This document shows positions 17,086 to 25,650 of a stretch of DNA of 49,611 nt, one piece after another. The DNA is from Rhizobium sp. FKL33 (GTDB lineage: Bacteria; Pseudomonadota; Alphaproteobacteria; Rhizobiales; Rhizobiaceae). The stretch spans positions 9,074-58,684 of the forward strand of contig NZ_STFX01000060.1 of the NCBI RefSeq assembly GCF_005222915.1. Reading direction: 5' to 3'. A program made the position numbers and the translations under genes. Each line of letters opens with the position of its first letter. Within the stretch, counting starts at the first letter, position 1. The notes under the pieces were generated by a model that was not told where the DNA came from, made no database searches, and saw only the letters and a list, made by a program, of their open reading frames with translations.

Positions 17086-17968
17086 GAAGAAGAAAGCCCC
17101 CGCCCGCAAGGCGCCGGCCAGACGCAAGCAGAGCGTCTGGCTTTCGGGCGTTTCCTTCATTGCCCGCTATCCCCGGCTGATCTCGGGGACGGCGATCTTT
17201 TCCGTGGTGTTCAGTTTCGTCGCCGCCAATGCGCTGTGGTATCAGCCGCATCATCCGTCGCCCTTCATGGCGACGCGGGGCGACGAGGCCGCGCCGCATG
17301 CCGAGGTCGCGGCGCATGCGAGCGAACCCGGCGTGACGACGTTCCGCATCCAGCGTGAAGAAGATCTCGCCGCGCAACAGCCGCAGGCGCCCGCTCCCTC
17401 GCCGCTGGTGGCCGATATCCAGAAGGCGCTGACCGGGCTCAACCTTTACGACGGACCCGCCGACGGCGTCAGCGGTCCGAAGACGCTGGCCGCCATCCAG
17501 TTCTATCAGGAGACCGAAGGCCTGGAAGCCACCGGCGAACCGTCGCAGGCGCTGCTCGAACGGATGAAGTCCGCCCGCGCCGCCGTGGCCGAGACCGACG
17601 CCTCGCCGCCGCCGGACCAGGCGAAGACCGCGAGCGTGAAGAAGAGCGACGACGTGGCCGATCTCATCCGCGCCATGGACGAGACGGGCTCGGTGCCGAT
17701 TCCGGCTTCGGCCTATCCCGAGCCTGCGAAGAAAACCGCGCATGCCGATGTTTCCAAACAGCAATCCGGCGATGCGCCGGTGAAGCGCGTGATGCTGATC
17801 CAGAAGGCGCTGGTCGGTCTCGCTTATGGCGACATCGCCGTGGACGGCAAGGCGGGCGCGGCGACGAAAGCGGCGATCCGCTCCTTCGAAAAGGCCTATC
17901 GCCTGCCCGTGACCGGCGAACCGTCGGAAGCGGTGCTGAAGAAGCTGAAGTCGATCGGCGCGCTGTGA
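17057..17968 (+). CDS. peptidoglycan-binding domain protein, membrane-anchored
   Basis: 303 aa. A Lys/Arg/Pro-rich N-terminus (residues 1-28) precedes one membrane helix (about 40-62), so the rest is periplasmic. Two PG_binding_1 domains follow: one near 118-170 (VADIQKALTGLNLYDGPADG, TLAAIQFYQ) and one near 243-300 (LIQKALVGLAYGDIAVDGKA, TKAAIRSFEKAYRLPVTGEP). No hydrolase domain is present, so it may tether or locate cell-wall factors. ATG 17057 follows GAGGAG and overlaps the kinase gene, so the two are translated together, which hints at a link between kinase signalling and the cell wall. Confidence 0.88.
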   Translation: MAPPKRKSPEKKKAPARKAPARRKQSVWLSGVSFIARYPRLISGTAIFSVVFSFVAANALWYQPHHPSPFMATRGDEAAPHAEVAAHASEPGVTTFRIQREEDLAAQQPQAPAPSPLVADIQKALTGLNLYDGPADGVSGPKTLAAIQFYQETEGLEATGEPSQALLERMKSARAAVAETDASPPPDQAKTASVKKSDDVADLIRAMDETGSVPIPASAYPEPAKKTAHADVSKQQSGDAPVKRVMLIQKALVGLAYGDIAVDGKAGAATKAAIRSFEKAYRLPVTGEPSEAVLKKLKSIGAL

Positions 17969-18065
17969 CGCCTCCGTCCGGAAGGAAGGCGAGACATTGA
18001 TGGATTTGACTTTTCGCAAAAAACATCAATGATTGCGTGTAAACCTTTCATTCAGCACGGTCTTC

Positions 18066-19175
18066 ATGCTCACCCCAGGATCGCCCGACCATAGCCGCGT
18101 CATCGACAAGATCTATGAAGCGGCGGTGCTGCCCGACGCCTGGATCGGCGTGCTGGACGAGATCTGCCGCCTCGGCGATTTTTTCGGCGGCATGGTGGCG
18201 ATCGACGACGTGACGCGCGCCGACTGGGTGTTGACGCCGAGCGTCGTTCCCCTCTTTCAGGAATTTCTCGACCAGGGATGGCAGCCGCGCAACGAGCGTC
18301 TCTATGGGCTGGTGCAGTCGGGCGATCTCGATTTCGTCTGCGACACCCAACTCTATAGTGATGAAGACAAGGCGCGCATTCCGATCTACCGGGATTTCCT
18401 GACGCCGCGCGGGCTCGGCATGGGCTCGGCCACCATCGTGCAGGCTGCCGACGGTCGACGCATGTCGATCATCTTCGAGCGCAAGCTGGAGCAAGGGCCG
18501 GTGCAGCAGGAACTTCTCGCGGCTCTGAACGGGTTGAGGCCACATATGGCCCGGGCGCTCAATCTGTCGAGCGAGGTGCGCCGGCAGCGTCAATCGGCGC
18601 TGTTGAACGGGCTGTCGCTGGCGGGCGTGCCGGCGGCGCTGATCACCGAACAGGGGCGGCTGGTCGCCGCCAACGCCGAGTTCGACGGGCTTCGCAATTA
18701 CGTCGTCTTTCTCGCCCATAACAGGCTGGCGCTGCGCGACAGCGCGGCCCAAGCGCTATTCTCGGAGGCGCTCGCATCACTCGGCGGCGACCGGGTGCAA
18801 TCGCTGCCGCTGCCCTCGATGGAGGAAACGGCGCCGCCGGGCGTCATGCATATCCTGCCGCTGCGGCGCATGGCGCGAGATCTCGGCCCGAACGCGCAGG
18901 CGATCGTGATGGCCGCCTTCCCCACCAAGGGCGACGAGACGCTCTTTCCGCTGTTGAAGACGCTTTACGACTTCACCCGCGCCGAGGCGCGGGTGGCCGC
19001 GCTGATGCTCGAGGGCGAGGCGCTGCCCGAAATCGCCAAGAAGCTGGGCGTGGCCTATGAGACCGTGCGCAGCGGCGCAAAAGCCATCTATCGCAAGACC
19101 GGCAGCAGCGGCCAGACCGATTTCGTCCGGCGGCTGTCGCCAGTCACGCGCTATTCGGTGGCGTCGGGCGGCTGA
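18066..19175 (+). CDS. LuxR-type HTH transcriptional regulator
   Basis: About 369 aa from ATG 18066; a TTG start at 18033 is possible and neither has a strong ribosome site. The last 65 residues are a LuxR/GerE-type HTH: LTRAEARVAALMLEGE-like start (FTRAEARVAALMLEGEALPE), then IAKKLGVAYETVRSGAKAIY. The N-terminal 300 residues have no receiver or autoinducer domain I recognise; similar proteins carry a PAS-like sensory region. The typical LuxR Arg/His residues are partly replaced. Ligand and targets are unknown. It is convergent with the DksA/TraR gene, seven bases away. Confidence 0.82.
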   Translation: MLTPGSPDHSRVIDKIYEAAVLPDAWIGVLDEICRLGDFFGGMVAIDDVTRADWVLTPSVVPLFQEFLDQGWQPRNERLYGLVQSGDLDFVCDTQLYSDEDKARIPIYRDFLTPRGLGMGSATIVQAADGRRMSIIFERKLEQGPVQQELLAALNGLRPHMARALNLSSEVRRQRQSALLNGLSLAGVPAALITEQGRLVAANAEFDGLRNYVVFLAHNRLALRDSAAQALFSEALASLGGDRVQSLPLPSMEETAPPGVMHILPLRRMARDLGPNAQAIVMAAFPTKGDETLFPLLKTLYDFTRAEARVAALMLEGEALPEIAKKLGVAYETVRSGAKAIYRKTGSSGQTDFVRRLSPVTRYSVASGG

Positions 19176-19182
19176 TCCAAGA

Positions 19183-19500
19183 TCAGTGAATGCAGTTCTC
19201 GCAGAGCGCCGCCTGCGGCACGGCCTGCAGCCGCGCCTCGGAAATCGGTTCGCCGCATTTGGCGCAGAGGCCGAAAGAGCCCTGGGCGATGCGGCCGAGG
19301 GCGGCGTTGACGGCGCGCAATTCGGCGAGGCCCGCCTGCCCCACGCCTTCGAGCACTTCGTCGCCCTCCACTTCCAGCGCATGCTCCTCCGCATCGGCGC
19401 CTGCGGAGGCGTCGAGCTCGGTTTCGATGGCGCGGAGGCGGCTTTCGAGCTCGCTCTTGCGCGCGTTGAGACGATTGGCGAAGCCATTCACATCCGGCAT
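19183..19500 (-). CDS. DksA/TraR family C4 zinc finger protein
   Basis: 105 aa. N-terminal coiled coil (LNARKSELESRLRAIETELD) followed by a C-terminal C4 zinc finger: CAKC and CENC, in FGLCAKCGEPISEARL and AALCENCIH. DksA-type proteins enter the RNA polymerase secondary channel and, with ppGpp, alter promoter use. At 105 aa it is shorter than housekeeping DksA (about 140-150) and has an extra acidic stretch (SAGADAEEHALEVEGDEVLE), so it is a DksA-like paralogue. It sits 46 bases downstream of uspA, so the two stress-type genes may be one transcript. Confidence 0.92.
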   Translation of the reverse strand: MPDVNGFANRLNARKSELESRLRAIETELDASAGADAEEHALEVEGDEVLEGVGQAGLAELRAVNAALGRIAQGSFGLCAKCGEPISEARLQAVPQAALCENCIH

Positions 19501-19546
19501 GGACTCTTCTCCCCAGAGTTCTGATTTTGTTGAGATTATGGACTGA

Positions 19547-19957
19547 TCAGCGGTCGACCAGCACCGAGCATTTGGCGTGCCTGACCACGCGATCGGCGGT
19601 GGAGCCCAGGAGATAGTTGGAGAAATCAGGCCGATGCGAGGCGATGATCACCAGATCGGCGGCGTTCTCTTCCGCCGCCGCCAGGATCTCGCGGGCGGGC
19701 GATCCGACGCGGGTGAGAATCTGAGCCTTGGCGCCGGTCTTCTCGTTGAGCGCCGTCAGCTGTTCTGCGGCTTCCTTGATGCTGGCCTCGATGAAATCCA
19801 CCGGCAGTTCGATGCTGATATAGCCCGGGATGTCCTCGGCGACATTGAGAAGCAGGATGGAGCCGCCGTCATCAACGAGTTCAATGGCCTTGGCGAGGAT
19901 TTTCTCGCCCTTGTCGAGCTGACCGATGTCTACGGGAACGATGATCTTCTTGTACAT
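19547..19957 (-). CDS. uspA: universal stress protein UspA family
   Basis: 136 aa single Usp domain. N-terminus MYKKIIVPVDIGQLDKGEKI; ATP-binding loop near the C-terminus as IIASHRPDFSNYLLGSTADR followed by VVRHAKCSVLV, matching G-2x-G-9x-G(S/T) with changes. AGGAGG lies just before ATG 19957; an upstream extension to 20032 has no such site. A perfect FNR/FixK box is centred about 68 bases upstream, so it is probably induced at low oxygen, as many Usp genes are. The DksA-like gene follows on the same strand. Confidence 0.93.
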   Translation of the reverse strand: MYKKIIVPVDIGQLDKGEKILAKAIELVDDGGSILLLNVAEDIPGYISIELPVDFIEASIKEAAEQLTALNEKTGAKAQILTRVGSPAREILAAAEENAADLVIIASHRPDFSNYLLGSTADRVVRHAKCSVLVDR

Positions 19958-20018
19958 GTCGCGCCTCCTGGCCTTGAATGACATGGGGGCAGAATGCGCC
20001 TGCGCCGCGCAGGCGGCA

Positions 20019-20032
20019 TTGATCAACATCAA
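20019..20032 (-). promoter_or_regulatory. FNR/FixK-type box upstream of uspA
   Basis: TTGATCAACATCAA is an exact match to the TTGAT-N4-ATCAA consensus of FNR, FnrN and FixK. It lies 62-75 bases before the uspA start codon, a fitting distance for class II activation. The next gene on the other side (stop at 20051) points the same way, so only uspA can be the target. Confidence 0.7.
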
Positions 20033-20050
20033 GCCGCGACGCTTGCGAGT

Positions 20051-21028
20051 TCAGCCGTGCAATTGAACGCCGAGCGCCCGGATGCGGGCGAGATCGTCCT
20101 GATATTGCTGCTCATAGGCGCTGATGAGGCCCGCATCGGCGATTTCAAGGCGAGGATTGGGCTCGTCAAACGGGAAGCCGCGCATCATGCGGGCGACATT
20201 CTTCAACTCGTTGGCCGACAGATGCGGCTTGAGTTCGTTGATCACCTTCAGGCCCTTGATGGTCAGAGACGGAAGCACGTCGCGGCGCAGTTCCTCATCC
20301 GGCACGGTGAAGGCGATGCCCGGCGCCAGCAGTCCGAACACTCGGCCGGGATCCGAGGACAACCAGTCATAGGTCCAGACGGTCAGCCGGTCGGCGCCGC
20401 AGGCCGCCACCATGTCGGACACGATCTCCGCCCAACCGCGACAGCCGGGCTGGAACTTGGCGAGATAGCGGTCGAAGGACGGCGCCCTGCCGCGCGAGGC
20501 AAGTTGCAGCCAGGACGAGGTCAGGTAGTCGGTATAGCGTCGAATCGACAGAAAATAGCGCGCCTCTTTCCCCTTCAGCATGGCGTCGAGCATCCGCAAC
20601 CGGCGACCGGCGCCGGGATAGAGCCGACCGGTCCAGTAATTGGCGGAGATCAGGCCGAGCAGATTCTCATCCGAGAGGATAAAGGTGTCGCCGCGCCCCT
20701 GGCTGCGGATCAACGCCTCCAGCCGCCGTCCCAGATAGGGCCGGCTGGCAGCGCCGCCGAGGGCGTCGGTCCAGGCCAAACGGTCGAAAAGGGTGGTGAA
20801 ATTATGCCGCACGGCGGAAATGCCGGCATAGCGGATGCTGCCATCGGCCAGAAGCGAACGATGATCATGCAACTGCGCCTGGATGAAGGTGGTTGCGGTT
20901 TTGTGGACGCCTAGGTGGACATTGACGCGCATCGGCGCAAACCCGGTATGCTCGGCCGATCGTGAGGCAGCCGTCGTTTCGCCTGCCAACAGGCCTGCAA
21001 TCCGGGGGCTTACATCGTCATGCGCCAT
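20051..21028 (-). CDS. sulfotransferase-like protein of the capsule region
   Basis: 325 aa, or 293 from an internal ATG at 20932 (MRVNVHLGVHKTATTFIQ). The motif HLGVHKTATTFIQ matches the 5'-phosphosulfate loop (PKTGTT-like) of sulfotransferases, which take sulfate from PAPS. FLSIRRYTDYLTSSWLQ resembles the 3'-phosphate loop with its conserved Arg and Ser. No membrane helix is seen, so it would act in the cytoplasm on an acceptor sugar. With a glycosyltransferase and the KpsE/M/T exporter next to it, sulfation of a capsular polysaccharide is a reasonable inference. The substrate is not known. A general P-loop role cannot be excluded. Confidence 0.7.
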   Translation of the reverse strand: MAHDDVSPRIAGLLAGETTAASRSAEHTGFAPMRVNVHLGVHKTATTFIQAQLHDHRSLLADGSIRYAGISAVRHNFTTLFDRLAWTDALGGAASRPYLGRRLEALIRSQGRGDTFILSDENLLGLISANYWTGRLYPGAGRRLRMLDAMLKGKEARYFLSIRRYTDYLTSSWLQLASRGRAPSFDRYLAKFQPGCRGWAEIVSDMVAACGADRLTVWTYDWLSSDPGRVFGLLAPGIAFTVPDEELRRDVLPSLTIKGLKVINELKPHLSANELKNVARMMRGFPFDEPNPRLEIADAGLISAYEQQYQDDLARIRALGVQLHG

Positions 21029-21100
21029 GAAACATCATCATCATGATTTGGAATCCGGCAGGAGGGCAATCCCCCTGCCGCTCGTTCGAAAGCGTCGAGA

Positions 21101-21304
21101 TCAGCCGGCCGGCTTCGGGTCGACCGCCTTGCCGGCGGCGTTCTTGGCCGCACGGGCGGCCACATTGGCCTTGACCTTTTCCTTGAGCGACGCCCGCTCG
21201 GCCTTCAAAGCCTGAACGCGCGCACGGATCGCAACGAGTTCGCTGTTGATCGCCTGGATGCGCTTTCTGGGCGGAAGTGTCTTTTCTGCAGTTTCCGTCG
21301 ACAT
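21101..21304 (-). CDS. small coiled-coil protein, hypothetical
   Basis: 67 aa from ATG 21304, preceded by GAGGAAG. Nearly the whole protein is one predicted helix or coiled coil (RKRIQAINSELVAIRARVQA, then LKAERASLKEKVKANVAAR) with a Lys/Ala-rich tail. No family recognised. A longer frame reaching 21505 would add a Cys-rich stretch without coding character. It lies between the sulfotransferase-like and glycosyltransferase genes on the same strand and may belong to that transcript. Confidence 0.65.
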   Translation of the reverse strand: MSTETAEKTLPPRKRIQAINSELVAIRARVQALKAERASLKEKVKANVAARAAKNAAGKAVDPKPAG

Positions 21305-21551
21305 CGTTGCTATCTTCCTCGCAATAAAATGAGAAGCCCAAAAGGAGCTCAGCACTCCTGATCTCGGAATGACCAGCCCCGCATCGCACCCTGCAATCGG
21401 CCTGCACATTAATTGGCCCTGATGTAACACACAAGGGCCGGCTGCCGATCGCGTCCTGCAATCCGCAACAACTGTGGCGACCTCATGTCGGCGCGGAAAG
21501 TCCATTTGCGGCTCCCGGCAACCGGCGAAGCCATGTCGGCCTTCAAACGGG

Positions 21552-22991
21552 TCAAAAACCGGTCAGGCGGCGCTTCAGCCGCACCCACCAACTGGATTTC
21601 TTCTTGGGCTTGACGCGCGCGCTGCGAACCCGCGCCGGCGCGTCGAGACCGCCAAATGAAGAAAAAACAGATGAATCCAGCGACAGCGGCAATGGCCGGT
21701 CGCCGCTTTCCAGCCGGCCGAGCGGCCCGCCCTCGAAACGGATCCAGTAGCGGAAAAGCAGCGCCCCTCGCTCGGAGCGGATATCCCGGGTCACGCCGCC
21801 GAGATCGCCCTCACCCGGCGCGGATGAGCCAGCAAGCCGAATCAGACGATAGGCGCCTTCGCCCGCGTGGCGGGCGAACTGATAGACGGCGAGATCAGCC
21901 TCGCCGGCAATCGCGACCTGACCGCCGACATCGGGAGCGATCAGGACCGTGTCGGCGCCCATTGACGCCGCTGCCGTCATCAGCGCCTTCGAATTCGGAG
22001 CTCGCCGGCGCATGAGTATCCTATAGCGCGCCGAAAGCGGCAGGAGCTGGCGCATCAGGGCCACATCAGAGCCGGTGCGGCAATAGACGAGCCATACGCC
22101 GCGGCCCCGCGGATCCGGTATCGGCAACGGCATGGCGCCTGACATGTCGAAGGCCCGCATCAGCCGGCGCAGGAGGCGAAAATTTGGGCCGGGCCGAAAA
22201 TAGCCCTTCTCGCGCCGCCGGGGATGCCAGAGATGCACGAGATGGACGCCGCTTTGAAACGGCTCGAGGCCATAGAGAGCGAAAAATGCGCGAAATCCGC
22301 AATAATAGCGAACAGCGTTGTCCCGGAAATCGGTAAAATAGGATGACGGTCGGGGTCCCTTCGGCGCCAGTGCGGACAGGCGATGCAACACATCGTAATC
22401 TTCGGCGCCATGTCCCGAAAAGCCCGGCGCATGTCCGCCCAGCGACAGATAATGATCGCGATTGACCACGATGGCCGAACTGCCGAAGGCTGTCGACTGG
22501 ATGAGATCCGGCTGGCCGTCCAGCCAATCGGGCGAGAATCTCTTGATGAAGGGCAAGCCGTCCGCCATGTCGGAGAACCATCGCCGCGTGCCGGTTTCGG
22601 TCAAGAACAGTATCGGGGCCGTGAAGAAATCGAAACGGTTTCGAACCATATCCCGCCGCATGGCCTCGGCGTGGATGGCGCGATACATCGCCGGAGAGCC
22701 ATAAAAATCGATGTCGTTGAACATGATGACCGGATTACGGGCCATCGCCGCGCCGAAATCCCGCACCTTGCCGATCGAAAACAATCTCTCCGGCCGCGGA
22801 TGCCGCACAACTTCGACTCCGCCAGCCTCGAGCAGGCGCAGCGGCTTGGCGCAGGCGTTCGACGTGCCGTAATCTGCGATCAGGATGTCGAAGAGATCAC
22901 GCGGAACCACAGCGGCCAGCCGCCGCAGCCGCAATTCGCCTTCAAAGGTTTCCGCAGTCAGCCGAAGAGGAATGATCAGGGTGATTTTCAT
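21552..22991 (-). CDS. glycosyltransferase, GT-A fold with galactosyltransferase C-terminal-type motif (capsule synthesis)
   Basis: 479 aa from ATG 22991 (MKITLIIPLRLTAETFEGEL). The first 270 residues are a GT-A domain: the metal-binding DxD motif appears as FNDIDFY near residue 93, and GHGAEDYDVLHRL near 210 matches the acceptor-side (G)WGxEDxD motif of chondroitin-polymerase-type enzymes. The C-terminal 200 residues are not recognised; they include a second Rossmann-like stretch (ADTVLIAPDVGGQVAIAGEA) and a basic tail (KPKKKSSWWVRLKRRL) that could bind membrane. It probably adds a sugar to the capsular polymer exported by KpsE/M/T. It is divergent from kpsE. Confidence 0.78.
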   Translation of the reverse strand: MKITLIIPLRLTAETFEGELRLRRLAAVVPRDLFDILIADYGTSNACAKPLRLLEAGGVEVVRHPRPERLFSIGKVRDFGAAMARNPVIMFNDIDFYGSPAMYRAIHAEAMRRDMVRNRFDFFTAPILFLTETGTRRWFSDMADGLPFIKRFSPDWLDGQPDLIQSTAFGSSAIVVNRDHYLSLGGHAPGFSGHGAEDYDVLHRLSALAPKGPRPSSYFTDFRDNAVRYYCGFRAFFALYGLEPFQSGVHLVHLWHPRRREKGYFRPGPNFRLLRRLMRAFDMSGAMPLPIPDPRGRGVWLVYCRTGSDVALMRQLLPLSARYRILMRRRAPNSKALMTAAASMGADTVLIAPDVGGQVAIAGEADLAVYQFARHAGEGAYRLIRLAGSSAPGEGDLGGVTRDIRSERGALLFRYWIRFEGGPLGRLESGDRPLPLSLDSSVFSSFGGLDAPARVRSARVKPKKKSSWWVRLKRRLTGF

Positions 22992-23350
22992 GACGCGGAT
23001 TCTGCTTTTCTCCCTCGCCCCTCGCCCGGTGCGCCCTGATCTCATAAGGCGGATGGCCGCGGGTGCAAAGCCTCTACGCGCGCGTTCACCAATGGTAAAG
23101 GAGAATTCACCATAGTCGCGGCGCTGATCCGGCGTTCACAACGACGGTCTTGCCTACATTTCCCGCACCATATTGTTGGCGCAAAGGAAATATACTAACC
23201 TGCAGCCCTATAGCAGCCCGCCGTCAGGGGCGCCGACGGGCTTTTCATTGGCGTAACTCCGCTGGGATTTTCACCCGATGCTGGTTTGCGCCCCTTGCTT
23301 GGCGTCGGCGGGACAGTTGTCCGGTCGGCCGGTATTTTTTGGAATCAGAG

Positions 23351-24775
23351 ATGACAGTTCCGAAGACCACGGACGAGAATGCCGAAACCATCCAGTTTCC
23401 GCTCAACAAGGACGAGAAGCGCGAGCAAAGGCTGCGCAAGCGCGCCGAGCGCCAGAAGCAGGCGCAGGAAGCTGGAAGCGGCGCATTCGGCATTGAAACG
23501 TTGTCGCAAGGCGCTCCCGTGATTTCGGTGGTCGCCGGCGAGGGTCTGGCTCCGCAGCAGAAGGGGCGCGTTCAGCCGCAACCGGAGGCGGAGACGGAAG
23601 AGGAGGAGCATTTCAAGGCGCCGAAGAAGGGCGCGTTCAGCTTCTCATGGACGAATGTGTCGTTTCTGTTGTTCGTGGTCATTCCGGGCGCCTTCTGCGC
23701 GCTCTACTTCATGGTGATCGCCAGCCCGCAATATGTGGTGGAATCGCAGTTTTCCGTCCGTGGTTCGAACGCGTCGTCGATGGCGAGCCTGGGGCTCGGC
23801 AGCCTGTTCGGAACTTCGGTCCAGTCGAGCGACTCCTATATCGTTTCGAGCTATATCGAGTCGCAGCAGCTGGTGCGCGACGTCCGGGACCAATTGGGCA
23901 TCGACCTGCGCCAGTATTATTCCGAACCGAATATCGACTTCATGTACCGGATTTCGCCGGACATGCCGCTCGAGAAGTTCACGGAATACTGGCGCGACAT
24001 GGTCGAAATCAGCTTCAACTCGACCACGGGCAATACGACGCTCTATGTCTACGCCTTTTCGGCGGATGACTCCAAGGCGATCACCGACGCTGTACTGAAG
24101 GTTTCGGAGAAGCTGGTGAACTCGCTCAGCGAGAGTTCCCGCAGGCAGATGACGCGTGTCGCCTCGATGCAGGTCGAACGGGCGGAAGCCCGCCTGCAGA
24201 TGGTCCGCAACGAGATCCGCCGCCTGCGGTCGACCGAGAAGATCATCGACCCCAAGCAATTGTCGCAACTCGATTTCTCGCTGACGCAGAAACTCGAATC
24301 CGAACTCCAGGCCGCCAAGACCCGTTTGAACACCGCGCTGCAGAGCGTGTCGAACGATGCGCCTCAGGTGGTTGTGCTCAAGCGCACCATCAAGGGTCTG
24401 GAAAACCAGCTGGGCATTCTCAAGGAGAAGATGACGCTTCCGGACGAAGCTGACTCGCCGGAACAGCCGACGAAGGCGGGCCGGGTCAATGAAGAAGGCA
24501 ATATTCCAGGCGTGCTGACAAAGTTCGAAGACCTGACCGTGCAGCTGGAGTTTTCGACGCAGGCTTACACGACGGCGCTGGCCGCCTTCGAAACCTCGCT
24601 CACGGAAGCGCAGAAGCAAGATCGCTATTTCGCGGTGTTCGTTTCGCCAGTCCGGCCGGAAATCTCGCTCTATCCGCAGCGCCTTCTGGATTCGTTCATA
24701 TCGCTGCTCGTGTTGATGGCCGTCTGGCTGATTGCACAGTTCTTCTACCGGTCCTTCAAGGACCATGCGATCTGA
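23351..24775 (+). CDS. kpsE: capsule polysaccharide export inner-membrane protein (KpsE/RkpR-like)
   Basis: 474 aa. A hydrophilic N-terminal tail of about 95 residues is followed by a membrane helix (VSFLLFVVIPGAFCALYFMV), a periplasmic polysaccharide co-polymerase region with long coiled coil (about 260-400), and a C-terminal membrane helix (LLDSFISLLVLMAVWLIAQF). SPQYVVESQFSVRG after the first helix is typical of KpsE/BexC/RkpR. It links the KpsMT transporter to the outer-membrane export channel. ATG 23351 is chosen because the in-frame extension to 23150 is low-quality sequence. kpsM starts 38 bases after its stop. Confidence 0.93.
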   Translation: MTVPKTTDENAETIQFPLNKDEKREQRLRKRAERQKQAQEAGSGAFGIETLSQGAPVISVVAGEGLAPQQKGRVQPQPEAETEEEEHFKAPKKGAFSFSWTNVSFLLFVVIPGAFCALYFMVIASPQYVVESQFSVRGSNASSMASLGLGSLFGTSVQSSDSYIVSSYIESQQLVRDVRDQLGIDLRQYYSEPNIDFMYRISPDMPLEKFTEYWRDMVEISFNSTTGNTTLYVYAFSADDSKAITDAVLKVSEKLVNSLSESSRRQMTRVASMQVERAEARLQMVRNEIRRLRSTEKIIDPKQLSQLDFSLTQKLESELQAAKTRLNTALQSVSNDAPQVVVLKRTIKGLENQLGILKEKMTLPDEADSPEQPTKAGRVNEEGNIPGVLTKFEDLTVQLEFSTQAYTTALAAFETSLTEAQKQDRYFAVFVSPVRPEISLYPQRLLDSFISLLVLMAVWLIAQFFYRSFKDHAI

Positions 24776-24813
24776 TTGTCCCGAACAACGCCTGGTGAGA
24801 CTTGCCGAACGCG

Positions 24814-25650
24814 ATGAACGCATCCCCGCGACACCAAAATGTATCCGTGTTGATGGGCGCGCAGAACAATCTGCGCGTCATCGTCGGCCTTATATTCCGC
24901 GAGGCGGCCAATCGGTTCGGCGCGTCGCCGCTTGCCTATGCCTGGACCATCGTGGAACCGGCGGTCCTCGTGGGCATCCTGTTGCTGGCGCGCCTGTATT
25001 TCAAAAACATGAACCCCGCCTTCGGCGAAAGCTCGGTCATGTTTCTGCTGACCGGCATCGTCGCCTTCCGGGCGGTCCGCGCCGTGATCAACAATGGCGG
25101 CAGAGCGATCCTGGCCAATCGGAACCTGTTTGAATTCGGTCTGGTGAAGCCGCTGGACACGGTGATTGCGCGCTGCGTTGTCGAATTCGTGATCTGGATC
25201 GTGATCCTCACCGTGTTCTTCACATCAGTTGCGCGAATTCTCCAAACGGAGATCATCACGGATTTCCAGGGCTTCGTGCTCTCCATGTTGCTCATCCTCT
25301 TTTTCTGCCTCTCCATGGCGATGTTCAACGCCACAGTCGGCGCTCTGGTGCCGATCTGGCGCAGTTTGTGGAAAATGATGTCGATGCCGCTGATGATGAC
25401 GTCGGGCGTCATCTTCGTGCCGGCCAGCATGCCGCCGGAGTTCCTGCAGATCATCATCTGGAATCCATTCCTCCACTGTGTGGAAGGGCTGCGCTCGCAT
25501 TCCTATCTCGATTATATCTCGGTCTACTCGCCCTACTATCTCCTTGGCTTTTCGACAGTTTTACTTTTGTTCTCGCTGGCGATGGAGCGGCTGTTTCGCA
25601 AGGAAATCATCCGCGCGAGAGGCGATGACGATGAAGACGAGTTCATATGA
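24814..25650 (+). CDS. kpsM: capsule polysaccharide ABC exporter permease (KpsM-like, ABC-2 type)
   Basis: 278 aa. ABC-2 membrane domain with about six hydrophobic helices. FREAANRFGASPLAYAWTIV and EPAVLVGILLLARLYF at the N-terminus, and GVIFVPASMPPEFLQIIIWN, NPFLHCVEGLRS near the C-terminus, are KpsM/RkpT hallmarks. It forms the pore for undecaprenyl- or lipid-linked capsular polymer across the inner membrane. The start is ambiguous between TTG 24802 and ATG 24814; GGTGAG is at 24793-24798. Its stop overlaps the kpsT start by four bases. Confidence 0.92.
   Translation: MNASPRHQNVSVLMGAQNNLRVIVGLIFREAANRFGASPLAYAWTIVEPAVLVGILLLARLYFKNMNPAFGESSVMFLLTGIVAFRAVRAVINNGGRAILANRNLFEFGLVKPLDTVIARCVVEFVIWIVILTVFFTSVARILQTEIITDFQGFVLSMLLILFFCLSMAMFNATVGALVPIWRSLWKMMSMPLMMTSGVIFVPASMPPEFLQIIIWNPFLHCVEGLRSHSYLDYISVYSPYYLLGFSTVLLLFSLAMERLFRKEIIRARGDDDEDEFI

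Noticed and set aside
15949-17160. 403-aa minus-strand frame opposite the histidine kinase
   Set aside because: Shadow; composition (Gly/His/Asp-rich) is typical of antisense in high-GC genes.
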